Positions 1 through 8,217 of a stretch of 64,000 nt of DNA are shown here, piece by piece. The stretch covers positions 62,001 to 126,000 of the forward strand of contig JAIOHM010000158.1 in assembly GCA_019912965.1 (NCBI GenBank), written 5' to 3'. The stretch is from Anaerolineae bacterium. Lineage in GTDB: Bacteria; Chloroflexota; Anaerolineae; Aggregatilineales; Phototrophicaceae. How positions within the stretch are numbered: the first letter of the stretch is position 1; every line of letters starts with the position of its first letter. The translations under genes were made by a program, and so were the position numbers. The notes below the pieces were generated by a model, which saw nothing but the letters and a program-made list of their open reading frames with translations, was not told the origin of the DNA and did not search any database.

Positions 1-762
1 GCTATATTTAATGTCGTCATTATCACGGCAGAGCAAAATTCCGGCGATGCTCCCTCACAGCAGGCGATCTACCGCGGTAGCGTTCCAGAAACAGTAGCCC
101 AGGCACTCAGCCAAATTCTTGTCAGCTCCCCGTTCGGGATTGTTGTCAGTGAAAACGCCCACAACTCGACGTATGGGTACGGCGACGAACAGGATACTAC
201 AGGCTCGAGTGCCGGATTATTGGAGAGCGCACTGTTCGAGGCGGGAATTGCCCGGCAGCACGCTGGACTAGCCGCCGAGGCGACCAGCATAGCCGGGATG
301 CACTCCCATGCCGAACACACCATCAACATCCTGCTTGGTACCGAAATGGATTATGATGGCAATGGGCGAGGCGAAAACCCCGGCATGGGTTCTGGCATCC
401 TGCGCTTCTCCAACAGGATTGAAGAACAACTCGACCAAATCTTCAGCCGGGACATCCCTTCCGGGAACGAAGCACTGCAATACAATGCCGAATTGATCCG
501 CGTCTGCTTGACGAATGTTGAGGGCTGGGTAGAGCAGATAGTCACTTTGGAAGAAGAACTGCTGGACTCGGATAATATTGCGGCTGTCGAGGCTCAGGCG
601 GCTGAAGCACAACAACTCACCTCTGCGTTAACGACAGGCGTGGATTTGAACCGTAACGGACAGGTCGAACCGTTTGAAGGCGAATGCGGTCTGCAACAAA
701 TCTCAACCTATAGTCTGCTGCTTAACAGCATCAATATTTACGAGGGCGCGCGCCCGTCGTAG
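1..762 (+). CDS. Hypothetical protein with EF-hand-like loops (5' end outside window)
   Basis: The frame is open from base 1, so the N-terminus lies upstream of the window and about 253 residues are visible. I do not recognise a family. Two acidic loops resemble calcium-binding EF-hand or dockerin loops: DYDGNGRGENPG in the middle, and DLNRNGQVEPFEGE near the C-terminus with D-x-N-x-N-G-x-V spacing. A His-rich stretch (MHSHAEHTIN) precedes the first loop. Such loops are common in secreted proteins of Chloroflexota, so an exported protein is likely, but no signal peptide can be checked. The last 45 codons are repeated at 6850-6983. It converges on the membrane protein gene at 828. Confidence 0.6.
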   Translation, partial: AIFNVVIITAEQNSGDAPSQQAIYRGSVPETVAQALSQILVSSPFGIVVSENAHNSTYGYGDEQDTTGSSAGLLESALFEAGIARQHAGLAAEATSIAGMHSHAEHTINILLGTEMDYDGNGRGENPGMGSGILRFSNRIEEQLDQIFSRDIPSGNEALQYNAELIRVCLTNVEGWVEQIVTLEEELLDSDNIAAVEAQAAEAQQLTSALTTGVDLNRNGQVEPFEGECGLQQISTYSLLLNSINIYEGARPS

Positions 763-870
763 CAAGAACGATTATGGATAAGCATGAGGCATTTTCGACG
801 ATTTTACACTATAGAAGCGCGCTACAACTAGAGCGACGATCCAGAAAATCTCGATGCCCACCAGCCTGCT
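629..870. repeat. Direct repeat, copy A (about 240 bp)
   Basis: This segment covers the 3' end of the first gene, the intergenic space and the 3' end of the minus-strand membrane protein gene. It recurs in the same orientation at 6850-7092, offset 6221 bp. By eye there are about eight mismatches and no indel over the first 230 bases. Identity falls off after about position 863. Confidence 0.9.
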
Positions 871-1226
871 AGTAGCAATGCAATTGCCAACATGTAATAC
901 AAGAAGATATTGACGATGCTGACAGATGATGGATTCGTGATGACATCTTCAAGAACATGATTCGTCGCGTGGCATAGGCTGCCGATGCCTACCAACGTGA
1001 TCATGATATGGTGACGCGCAGGATTCCGCACCGCCCAGAGAAGCATCAGACCCAATACGAGTAGAAAACTCCCGGCATCTCCCACATAATGCTGATTATA
1101 TGGCGGGTAGTTACCCATATGCTCGAAAAACCATTGTGGAACCAACAGCATCAAAAACGCCCCCACGCCATAAGATATGCCGACACTCAATGCGAGTATA
1201 CGTACAAACGTTTGTTTCCAGTACAT
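828..1226 (-). CDS. Small integral membrane protein (four predicted TM helices)
   Basis: A 132-residue protein with about four hydrophobic segments, near residues 6-30, 50-66, 74-92 and 104-122, so an inner-membrane location is likely. Conserved-looking features are a HYVGDAGSF stretch between helices 1 and 2 and a CHATNH motif in the third segment. The overall layout recalls small DoxX/DUF4345-like membrane proteins, but I cannot assign a family. It stands alone, converging with the first gene. A relic of its last 13 codons survives at about 7052-7092. Confidence 0.7.
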   Translation of the reverse strand: MYWKQTFVRILALSVGISYGVGAFLMLLVPQWFFEHMGNYPPYNQHYVGDAGSFLLVLGLMLLWAVRNPARHHIMITLVGIGSLCHATNHVLEDVITNPSSVSIVNIFLYYMLAIALLLAGWWASRFSGSSL

Positions 1227-1307
1227 CGTTATTTCCCTTCATCCGCTTGGTGTTACAGTTGGGTGAAAATATGACGGGCTGAGGCTGCCTGTGTGCTTAT
1301 AGCGCTT

Positions 1308-2090
1308 TTAGTAGCTGCCGTATCTGCGTTCCACCCATTCGGCCCAGGTGACCTTGCCAATAACCTGTGTTGGCACAGTGTTCATACCGCGTCGATAAGC
1401 GTTTACCGTTGCTCCCCACACTGGTAGACGGATGATTGGTTTTCGTATATGACGGGTCGTTAGCCAAGTATACGCCATGTCGCTGAGTCGTAGTCGATCT
1501 GGACCTGCCAGATCCGGTACGCGCCCTTTCGCACCTTCCTCACCAAGTTGAATCAGGTGTGCAGCAACCTCACCTGAATCAATGGGCTGACTTTGAAAAT
1601 CAGTTGGCAGTAACAGAAACGGCAGGCGGTTCGCAGCTCTAAGTATCATATCTATGAGGGAATGGAATTGCGTAGCACGCAAAATTGTGTAGGGTACTCC
1701 CGACGACTCAATCAATCGTTCCACTGAGAGCTTGCTTTTGTAGTAACCCATTTTCGGGAAATGCTCAATCCCGACAATGGAGATATACACAAAATTCTTA
1801 ATCTGTTCCCTGCACGCCGCTTCAAGCAAGCGTCGCGTTCCCTCCATATCCACGGTTTGCATATGGATGGGGTTCGTGGCAAGATGCAAAATCGTCTGCG
1901 TGCCCCTCACCGCCTCGGCTAGTCCGTTCCCGCTGCTCAGATCAGCCTGTGCCCATTCAAGACGGGCGTCGAGATTTTCGGGACGGCTACGCCGACTCAT
2001 GATACGCACCCTATTTCGATCTAGATTGATATGGGTGACCACTTGGTGTCCTAACCCGCCGGTCCCTCCGGTGATGAGTATGTAAGTCAT
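1308..2090 (-). CDS. NAD(P)-binding NmrA-like atypical short-chain reductase
   Basis: A 260-residue Rossmann-fold protein. The N-terminal TGGTGGLGHQVV (residues 7-18) fits the TGxxGxxG dinucleotide-binding motif. YISIVGIEHFPKMGYYKSK (about residues 102-120) contains the Y-x3-K-type segment of extended or atypical SDRs. Members of this NmrA/complex-I-39-kDa-like group include quinone reductases, regulators and sugar epimerases, so the substrate cannot be given. The closing WAEWVERRYGSY is typical of stand-alone Chloroflexota and actinobacterial members. No operon partner is evident. Confidence 0.85.
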   Translation of the reverse strand: MTYILITGGTGGLGHQVVTHINLDRNRVRIMSRRSRPENLDARLEWAQADLSSGNGLAEAVRGTQTILHLATNPIHMQTVDMEGTRRLLEAACREQIKNFVYISIVGIEHFPKMGYYKSKLSVERLIESSGVPYTILRATQFHSLIDMILRAANRLPFLLLPTDFQSQPIDSGEVAAHLIQLGEEGAKGRVPDLAGPDRLRLSDMAYTWLTTRHIRKPIIRLPVWGATVNAYRRGMNTVPTQVIGKVTWAEWVERRYGSY

Positions 2091-2347
2091 GATAGTTCCT
2101 CTCTCTTTTGCTCCCCTGATTCCAAGGTTACGAAGACTTGTAACGACTCAGTGTTGCATGAACCTGAGTTGCCACTATAAAGGTAGATTTTTTAGAGACA
2201 GCCTTTCGCAATGGAGCCGTTTGGAAAGCACAGCGGAAAGGCCACCTTTGGGATAGCTTGAATGCCCAAAGCTAATGGGTAAACTGAAAAGATTTCGCCT
2301 AATTTATCAGGAAAATAAGTTCGAAACTGCCATAAATTAGGCGGATT
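2091..2347. other. Intergenic region with 12-bp inverted repeat
   Basis: No coding signal was seen in the roughly 260 bp between the SDR gene and the first nitroreductase gene. The one structured element is an inverted repeat at 2296-2307 and 2332-2343, described separately. Confidence 0.6.
2296..2343 (-). terminator. Inverted repeat, possible terminator
   Basis: The arms CGCCTAATTTAT (2296-2307) and ATAAATTAGGCG (2332-2343) are perfect 12-bp complements around a 24-base loop. They start 4 bases beyond the stop codon of the minus-strand gene at 2348. Read on the minus strand the hairpin is followed by AAATCTTTTC, a weak T tract. The long loop and weak tract make this an uncertain intrinsic terminator. 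Confidence 0.45.
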
Positions 2348-2845
2348 CTAATTGGTTTCTCCACAAGAATATTCGCTCTTTTGCGCCACAATCCGAAAAG
2401 CTGGGAATGAGGCTGCTACAGCCTCAAACTCCGAAAGCGGAGCATCCTTGTCCACCGGGATATGTGGACGAGCACCGTTAGCCCTTTGCAGGTAGTTTTT
2501 TAGGATGGGCGGGCGTTCCGCCGTTGGCACTTCTTCCAGTTTGACAGGCTGGCGACGACCACTGCGAATGACGGCGCGGCCATCGGTGGCACGTACATTC
2601 CGCACCCACTGCGCCTCATTCCCTAGCATCGATACGATGTAACGTTGCCCATCGACGAGGGCGAGGACGACGGGGAAGGCGATCACCCGACCTGATTTCC
2701 GCCCGGTCACTTCAAGGGTCACTGCGTAATTAGGAATAATGCCTGACGAAGCGATGACAGCCCATACCGCATTCGCCGCGCGTGCTATTGGATTAGGACG
2801 ATCCCCACGGTACAGCCATCGTTTGATAATGTGAAATAGAACCAT
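2348..2845 (-). CDS. Nitroreductase/quinone reductase of the F420-dependent (DDN) family
   Basis: A 165-residue protein with the characteristic core VTLEVTGRKSGRVIAFPVV (about residues 43-61) followed by YIVSMLGNEAQWVRNVRA. This is the deazaflavin-dependent nitroreductase family (PF04075), small split-barrel proteins that bind F420 (or a related flavin) and reduce quinones or nitro-compounds. The conserved end includes ARPHIPVDKDAPLSEFE. A close paralogue of equal length lies immediately upstream at 2980-3477, with about 65% visible identity, so this is a tandem duplication. F420 dependence is inferred from the family. Confidence 0.88.
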   Translation of the reverse strand: MVLFHIIKRWLYRGDRPNPIARAANAVWAVIASSGIIPNYAVTLEVTGRKSGRVIAFPVVLALVDGQRYIVSMLGNEAQWVRNVRATDGRAVIRSGRRQPVKLEEVPTAERPPILKNYLQRANGARPHIPVDKDAPLSEFEAVAASFPAFRIVAQKSEYSCGETN

Positions 2846-2979
2846 TGCCTTTTTACCCGGCCTTTCCTAATGCTAGTGTTGTTGCTTTGATGGTGCTCAG
2901 TTGTCTGGCAGTTAGACATGCTAGCGAGTCTCGAATCCAGTGTAGATAGTATTTGCGCTTATGTTCTCCACCCATGAGG

Positions 2980-3477
2980 CTAGTCAGCAGTGATCGGAAC
3001 GATCCGAAAGGCCGGGTAATCCGCCGCGATCTTCTCAAATTCCGAAAGCGGAGCGTCCTTGTCCACCGGGATATGGGGGCGCGCGCCGGGGGCGCGCTGC
3101 AAGTAGGCTTTCAGGATGGGCGGACGCTGTTCGACCGGCACCTCTTCGAGGTGAACTGCTGTGCGTCCAGCCCGCCGGATAAACGCTTTGCCGTGGGCAG
3201 CCCGCACGTTTTGCACCCACTGCGCTTCATTCCCCAGCATGGAGACTAGGTAACGCTCGCCATCGACAACTGCCATAGCCACCGGCAGCGCGATAGGCTG
3301 CCCTGACTTCCGTCCTGTCACTTCCAGGGTTACCATGTAGCTTGGGGCAATGCCCGACGAGTGGATCGCGGCAAAAAAGCTGTTGATCAGCCGTCCAATC
3401 CGATTGGGGCGCTGCCCACGATAGAACCGACGATGCGTGATGTTATTTATCTTGTCCAACACCATCCATACCCCCAT
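2980..3477 (-). CDS. Nitroreductase/quinone reductase of the F420-dependent (DDN) family, paralogue
   Basis: A 165-residue paralogue of the 2348-2845 protein, with the same GRKSGQPIALPV and SMLGNEAQWVQNVRAAHG signatures and the same PGARPHIPVDKDAPLSEFE ending. The two genes are separated by about 130 bp with no obvious hairpin and may be co-transcribed. The role is presumably F420- or flavin-dependent reduction of quinone or nitro substrates, in the cytoplasm or at the membrane face. The first 20 residues differ most between the copies. Which copy is ancestral cannot be told. Confidence 0.88.
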   Translation of the reverse strand: MGVWMVLDKINNITHRRFYRGQRPNRIGRLINSFFAAIHSSGIAPSYMVTLEVTGRKSGQPIALPVAMAVVDGERYLVSMLGNEAQWVQNVRAAHGKAFIRRAGRTAVHLEEVPVEQRPPILKAYLQRAPGARPHIPVDKDAPLSEFEKIAADYPAFRIVPITAD

Positions 3478-3513
3478 TCATCCTAGATCATTGGTCTCGT
3501 TCGTCGTTAAGCG

Positions 3514-3795
3514 TCATTCCCTAAACGCGATGGGCTGACCGCACACCGGACAACGTCTACCGGCGTGAAGCTGATCTACCTGCGCCACCAGGAGCAGGGG
3601 CAGACCGAGACCATTAAGCCTATTCAGTACACTGTGCAGGGCCGCCTGGTCGACTACCGTACCACGTAGAACCGTCTCGCCATCGTCTTGCGAGGTCAGG
3701 GTGAAACCCTCGAAGCAGTCCGCCCATTTGGAATCCAGATTGCCCTTCACCCTGATGCGGTACATGGTTCCTTCGATATGCTTCTCGTCAGGCAT
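3514..3795 (-). CDS. Small hypothetical protein with a CxxC end
   Basis: A 93-residue protein. The body (MYRIRVKGNLDSKWADCFEG, then FTLTSQDDGETVLRGTVVDQAALHSVLNRL) resembles small alpha/beta proteins often found beside LuxR-type regulators. The C-terminus CPVCGQPI carries a single CxxC, which may be half of a zinc site. An internal Met at residue 11 (MYRIRV) is an alternative start. The downstream neighbour is the DDN tandem and the upstream neighbour is the large LuxR regulator. No function is claimed. Confidence 0.65.
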   Translation of the reverse strand: MPDEKHIEGTMYRIRVKGNLDSKWADCFEGFTLTSQDDGETVLRGTVVDQAALHSVLNRLNGLGLPLLLVAQVDQLHAGRRCPVCGQPIAFRE

Positions 3796-4114
3796 TTAAC
3801 GCAGCTCCAGTATCGAAATCTATCCGATGTAACTTGCCTTGCAGAGCGTCTCCAAGTTTTCCATTAGGCTACATTGCCAGACCAATCAAACTACCGAACA
3901 CAATGGCGGCCCATTTGATGAATCGTTTCATGCGTAAACGCCTTGCCCGAAACTTCAGGGGTCGGAGTACCATTCAATAACGGACACCATTTACCATTCT
4001 ATGGACTTGAACCACGAGACACTATTCCCCAAATGGGGAATCTAAGGGATAGAAAAGGGATATGGCAGGCGAATTAACGTGGAAATCGCCAGGTGAGTGT
4101 GCAGGAGAGAATGA
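3796..4114. other. Intergenic region with a truncated signal-anchor ORF
   Basis: About 320 bp between the small CxxC gene and the LuxR regulator. The only coding-like element is a 20-codon minus-strand ORF at 3869-3931 encoding MKRFIKWAAIVFGSLIGLAM and then a stop. This looks like the N-terminal anchor of a membrane or exported protein, and may be a decayed gene start or chance. Confidence 0.35.
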
Positions 4115-6802
4115 CTACAGCAGTTTCAATTCGTGGCTGCGTCTAACTGTCTGTGTCCGGCCATGGACATCGAGCTTCCTGCCGATATTCTTTAGGTGCT
4201 GTTTGACCGTGCCTGGGGAAACGACCAGCCTCTCAGCAATTTCTTTGTTCGAGAGACCCTCGGCAAGCAAATGTAAGACTTCCAATTCGCGCGCGGTGAG
4301 CGGATTGATCGTTTTTTCGGCGGGCGAAGGCGGAAGAGGGATTGTCTGCGCTCCGCTCGCCTGCTGGAAACGCTTCAGAAGAGCGCTTGCCCACGGCCCG
4401 ATGTCAGAACTGCGCGCGCTTGTTTGTTCCAATAAGTTGCGGAAGGGTTGCCCCAGGTCAAGAAAGACGCGCAAATAGCCTTCTGGTCGGGCCAGAGAAA
4501 TCGCTTGGGAAAGGACTGCCTCCGCCTCGTCGCTCTTCCCTTGAGCGTCCAACGCCAGGGCTTGCAAGCTGAGGATTTCAATCAGGCGGCCAGTGCGCCC
4601 CCCTGTCTCTGCCAGCAGACGCTGCCGGGCCAGTAAGTCTTGTGCGTCTGCCGTGCGCCCCTGGGCTAACCACAGCCGCGCCATGGCGATTGTTTCCAGT
4701 TCGGAGCCGCCGGAGCACGCCTCGGCGCAGCGGCTTGCCATCGCCACATCCCCCACCGCCAGCCACTGAATAACCCGCGCTACCCTGAACTCAATCATCA
4801 AGGTCAGTTGGAAGGGAGAGGTTTGCACGGCCTGTTCGGCGTTGTGCAGAGCGCTCATGGACCCTTCGGCGTCGCCCTGCGCCTGGAGGACCCGCATCAA
4901 TGCGAGGTCGCCAATCAAGTTGTACCCACCCAATCGCCTGCGATACGCGATCCCGGTTATGACGTGGTCGTGGGCTTCATCGAGCTGGTTCCGCTCCCGC
5001 AGCAATTCAGCCACGCCAAACTCGTAGGAACGGCGAAAACGCGACTCCAGACCATTGTGTTCCGCCAGCCATTGACGCGCCCTGTCATACAGCGCCTCCG
5101 CTTGGTGAAGCCGCCCCTGAGTTTTCTTGATGGCTGCCAGGTCGCACAGCGTCGGTACGATCATCATTAGTTGTCCCGCCTTCTCACCAACCTTGAGTAG
5201 ATCCGCTAATGCTTGACTGGCGTTGTTCATGTCATCGGTAGCGAAGTAGGTATCGGCCAGGGTATAAGCTGCCGTACCCCACGCGACCGGGTATTCCTCT
5301 CCAGGAAGTTGCTTCCGAGCGCGATCTGCCATCGCGATAGCGCGCGCCGCGTCCCCACGCAGATTGGCAGCATAGGCACGGACGGCGGCGATGTGGCTCA
5401 GAATCGCTGCGGCGCGCGGGGAGTTCGGCTCGATTCGCTTTTCTACATCCACCAGGATCGGCTCGATGCCCTCCACTTGAAGGTTCAAGGCCAGCATAGT
5501 GGCGCGATAGACATCGATCCAGGGGCGGCTGCGCCGGATGTCGTCGGGCAGATTCTCGATCCAGCTAAGGATGAGTGGGGCCTTGTTGCGGGAAAACAGG
5601 TGGATCAACCCGGCGATATGCTCGTCAATGATGGCGGCGGCCTGCTCGAAATCCGACGCCACCATAAGATGGGTCATCGCCTCGGCTGGCAATTCCTGGT
5701 CACGGTACCACTGACCGACGCAGCGGTGCAGTTCGCGGATTTGTTCGGTTGACCGGCGCTGTCTCAGCACGCTCTGGAGCAAATCGGCGAACAGGTGATG
5801 ATAGCGATACCAGTGTCGCTCGTCGTCGAGCGGGATCATAAACAGATTCGCTCGCTCCAACTGTGCCAGTATGGATTGGCTGTCTTGCTCCGCCGCTCCA
5901 CCCGAACGCACGGCATCGCACAATCCACCGCACATCCGTTGGAGGATGGAGGTTTCAATCAAGAAATCCTGGACGGCTGGCGATTGGCGATTGAGTACTT
6001 CTTCCGTGAGGTAGTCCAGAACGAAACGGTTGGTGCCGCCAAACGCCTCGAGGAACACACCAAGATCCCCATCCTGCTTATGACCCTGCGCTGAGATAGC
6101 TGCCATTTGCATTCCCGCGATCCAGCCCTCAGTACGGACTTGGATCGTGGCAACTGCTTCGGCAGACAGGTTCAGTTCCATCACCTGGTTGAGAAATTCG
6201 CCCATCTCATCTGCCGTAAACAGCAAATCGTGATCCCGAATTTCGATCAACTGACCACGAACCCGCCACCGGGCAAGCGGCCACGGTGGATCCACGCGCG
6301 TGGTCAGTACCAGATGCATCTGAGGTGGCAGATGCTCGACCAGGCATCCAAGCGCTTGGTGAATCCAATCGCTGTGAATGACATGATAATCGTCCAGCAC
6401 AAGGATAAAAGGCAACGTGTTGGCTGCTATATCATTGATCAACCCGGTGATCAGGACTTCAGCCGGTGGAATCTCTGCGGCTTCCAACGCACCAAGATCG
6501 GTGTAGGTGGCTGTTATTCCCTGCTGTCTTAATGCCTCAACCAGATAGCTGAAGAACCGCCAAGGGTCGTTGTCATTCTCGTCAAGCGAAAGCCATGCAG
6601 AAGATCGTTCTTGTTGATGCAGCCACTCGCTCACTAGTGTGGTCTTGCCTGAACCGGCTCTGGCCGAGATGAGGGTCAGGTGATACCGTAGGCGCAGAGA
6701 GTCTTCCATCCGGGCCATCAGGCGTGGCCGAAATACCAGCTTGGGGCGCTGTGGCGGGATATGAAACTTCGTCTTCAGAAGGGGCGCGCTTACTCTGTTC
6801 AT
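4115..6802 (-). CDS. MalT-like LuxR family ATP-dependent transcriptional regulator
   Basis: A large (895-residue) signal-transduction ATPase. The N-terminus LLKTKFHIPPQRPKLVFRP is the hallmark of MalT/AfsR-like LuxR regulators. A Walker A ISARAGSGKTTLVSEW lies near residue 45, followed by the STAND core with ILVLDDYH (Walker B, about 133-140). The middle is alpha-helical TPR-like repeats rich in RA/QA. The end (about 835-895) is a LuxR helix-turn-helix: LTARELEVLHLLAEGLSNKE and then SPGTVKQHLKNIGRKL. The ATG at 6802 is preferred; a TTG ten codons upstream is also in frame. The ligand is unknown, and no target gene is indicated except perhaps its neighbours. Confidence 0.93.
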   Translation of the reverse strand: MNRVSAPLLKTKFHIPPQRPKLVFRPRLMARMEDSLRLRYHLTLISARAGSGKTTLVSEWLHQQERSSAWLSLDENDNDPWRFFSYLVEALRQQGITATYTDLGALEAAEIPPAEVLITGLINDIAANTLPFILVLDDYHVIHSDWIHQALGCLVEHLPPQMHLVLTTRVDPPWPLARWRVRGQLIEIRDHDLLFTADEMGEFLNQVMELNLSAEAVATIQVRTEGWIAGMQMAAISAQGHKQDGDLGVFLEAFGGTNRFVLDYLTEEVLNRQSPAVQDFLIETSILQRMCGGLCDAVRSGGAAEQDSQSILAQLERANLFMIPLDDERHWYRYHHLFADLLQSVLRQRRSTEQIRELHRCVGQWYRDQELPAEAMTHLMVASDFEQAAAIIDEHIAGLIHLFSRNKAPLILSWIENLPDDIRRSRPWIDVYRATMLALNLQVEGIEPILVDVEKRIEPNSPRAAAILSHIAAVRAYAANLRGDAARAIAMADRARKQLPGEEYPVAWGTAAYTLADTYFATDDMNNASQALADLLKVGEKAGQLMMIVPTLCDLAAIKKTQGRLHQAEALYDRARQWLAEHNGLESRFRRSYEFGVAELLRERNQLDEAHDHVITGIAYRRRLGGYNLIGDLALMRVLQAQGDAEGSMSALHNAEQAVQTSPFQLTLMIEFRVARVIQWLAVGDVAMASRCAEACSGGSELETIAMARLWLAQGRTADAQDLLARQRLLAETGGRTGRLIEILSLQALALDAQGKSDEAEAVLSQAISLARPEGYLRVFLDLGQPFRNLLEQTSARSSDIGPWASALLKRFQQASGAQTIPLPPSPAEKTINPLTARELEVLHLLAEGLSNKEIAERLVVSPGTVKQHLKNIGRKLDVHGRTQTVRRSHELKLL

Positions 6803-6849
6803 CTTGGTTGCCGTTTTACCATGCCTTGCCAATGAGGAACAAACAAAGC

Positions 6850-7092
6850 TAACAACGGGCGTGGATTTGAACCGTAACGGACAGGTCGAACCGTTTGAAG
6901 GCGAATGCGGTCTGCAACAAATCTCAACCTATAGTCTGCTGCTTAACAGCATCAATATTTACGAGGGCGCGCCCCCGTCGTAGCAAGAACGATTATGGGT
7001 AAGCATGAGACATTTTCGACGATTTTACGCTATAGAAGCGCGCTACAACTAGAGCGATGATCCAGAAAATCCCGATACCAACCAAGCCTGCG
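6850..7092. repeat. Direct repeat, copy B, carrying two gene relics
   Basis: This near-identical copy of 629-870 sits between the LuxR regulator and the PPOX gene. On the plus strand it still encodes the last 45 codons of the first gene, from about VDLNRNGQVEPFEGECG to EGAPPS and a stop at 6983. On the minus strand it keeps the last codons of the membrane protein as QAWLVSGFSGSSL-stop, against AGWWASRFSGSSL in copy A. Neither relic has a start or a body, so both are pseudogene fragments. Confidence 0.88.
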
Positions 7093-7130
7093 TAGCCGCC
7101 GAAGCATTAACACAGGCTGGTCAGCGAGCC

Positions 7131-7616
7131 TCAGTCACCGGCACCCGCCATTGCTTTCTCAATAGCGCTTGGGAAGCGTCTTTCAAAGTCCAATACGCCT
7201 GCCCATTCGGGTACAAGGGTGATTCGCGTTGTTTGGGGAAACATCGAGCTTACCTGTTGTATCCAGCCGGCTCCAGCTTCGTCACCCATGTATCTTTTGG
7301 CTGCCAGTACATATTCCGGGACAACACCATCCACGATTTCTACGCTCGCAGTACCGCGGATGTAAAGCACTCTCGATGGCTCGACAGACGTTATTGTCGC
7401 CGCAAGTTTTGAACCACTTCGAATAGCTTTGAGCTTTGGTGCAGATGGAAAGGTGCCAAAGACTATTTCCTGCCCGTTCCAGTGAAACCATATTGGTGTT
7501 ACGCGGGGCGTCCCATCGTTCCAAACGTAAGCAAGCTGCGCCAGGTTTCTGGATTGCAGCAGTTCCTGGGCAACTGGATCGCTGAGTAATGCGATATCTC
7601 CCTGTTTGGTTGTCAT
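7131..7616 (-). CDS. PPOX-class (pyridoxamine 5'-phosphate oxidase-like) flavin/F420-binding protein
   Basis: A 161-residue split-barrel protein. NLAQLAYVWNDGTPRVTPIWFHWNGQEIVFGT (about residues 24-55) and KLKAIRSGSKLAATI are typical of PPOX-class F420- or FMN-dependent oxidoreductases. TLVPEWAGVLDFERRFPSAIEKAM closes the protein. The start is supported by GGAGG nine bases upstream of the ATG. A TGTGA-N6-TCAC palindrome lies at 7670-7685, about 54 bp upstream, with a plausible -10 between, so CRP/FNR-type control is likely. The substrate is unknown. Confidence 0.85.
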   Translation of the reverse strand: MTTKQGDIALLSDPVAQELLQSRNLAQLAYVWNDGTPRVTPIWFHWNGQEIVFGTFPSAPKLKAIRSGSKLAATITSVEPSRVLYIRGTASVEIVDGVVPEYVLAAKRYMGDEAGAGWIQQVSSMFPQTTRITLVPEWAGVLDFERRFPSAIEKAMAGAGD

Positions 7617-7669
7617 AGAAGTATACCTCCATTTTTTATAACAAATCTAAGAATTCAGGCAGCAATGTG

Positions 7670-7685
7670 TGTGACTCCTGTCACG
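7670..7685 (-). promoter_or_regulatory. CRP/FNR-type palindromic site upstream of the PPOX gene
   Basis: The sequence TGTGACTCCTGTCACG is one base short of the TGTGA-N6-TCACA dyad. It shares the GTGACT-n3-GTCAC core with the sites at 15952, 19835 and 26314, all upstream of minus-strand genes. A possible -10 (TTAGAT) begins about 20 bases downstream, which would centre the dyad near -40, as in class II activation. Confidence 0.65.
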
Positions 7686-7693
7686 CTTTCTTG

Positions 7694-7715
7694 CTCATCT
7701 TATGTTTAAGATGAG
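7694..7715. promoter_or_regulatory. Hairpin-forming inverted repeat between rhodanese and PPOX genes
   Basis: CTCATCTTA and TAAGATGAG form a perfect 9-bp stem with the 4-base loop TGTT. It lies about 40 bp past the rhodanese stop codon and 10 bp from the CRP/FNR-like site. No T tract follows on the minus strand, so it may be an operator or mRNA hairpin rather than a strong terminator. Confidence 0.4.
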
Positions 7716-7755
7716 TTGGCTATGAGGGCTTTAAGAGTTATGCATTTAGTAACTG

Positions 7756-8163
7756 TCACTGTGGGTCACCAATTTGCGAGGTCGGAAAGCCCGCATCTTT
7801 CCAAGCCTGTACTCCGCCTTCCAGGATCGAAACATTAGTGAAACCCATATCATGGAGCAGCTTACCCCCCAGCGCACCCATTGGTCCGAGGATACAGGTT
7901 GTAATGACGGGGCGTGAACGATCTTTCAGCGCCGGTTCGCGCCAGTCATCAGGAACCTCGTTGTCGGCTTTGTAGGTCAGACTGCCCAGCGAGATGTTCA
8001 TTGCGCCGGGAACAGTCCCCGTCATAGCGATATCGGCTGCGTCGCGCACATCAATCACGAGGATGTTGCGATCTTGCTGGAGACGTTTTTGTGCCTCTGC
8101 TGGGCTAACCGTTGGCACTGCCGCCAGCGCCTCCGCCGCCATTTGATTAAATGTCTTGGCCAT
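7756..8163 (-). CDS. Single-domain rhodanese-like protein
   Basis: A 135-residue rhodanese domain. NILVIDVRDAADIAMTGTVPGAMNI (residues 33-57) is the CH2A region. C90 in TTCILGPMGALGGKLLHDMG occupies the active-site cysteine position, and SILEGGVQAWKDAGFP is the CH2B-like end. The active-site loop is CILGPMG rather than the common CxxGxRS, which may alter anion specificity. It probably carries persulfide sulfur or acts in sulfide or cyanide detoxification in the cytoplasm. It is not clearly in an operon. Confidence 0.88.
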   Translation of the reverse strand: MAKTFNQMAAEALAAVPTVSPAEAQKRLQQDRNILVIDVRDAADIAMTGTVPGAMNISLGSLTYKADNEVPDDWREPALKDRSRPVITTCILGPMGALGGKLLHDMGFTNVSILEGGVQAWKDAGFPTSQIGDPQ

Positions 8164-8217
8164 GGTTTTTTCCTTTCATCATAGATTTTGAATTTTCGGA
8201 CGATCTCTATGCATCAC

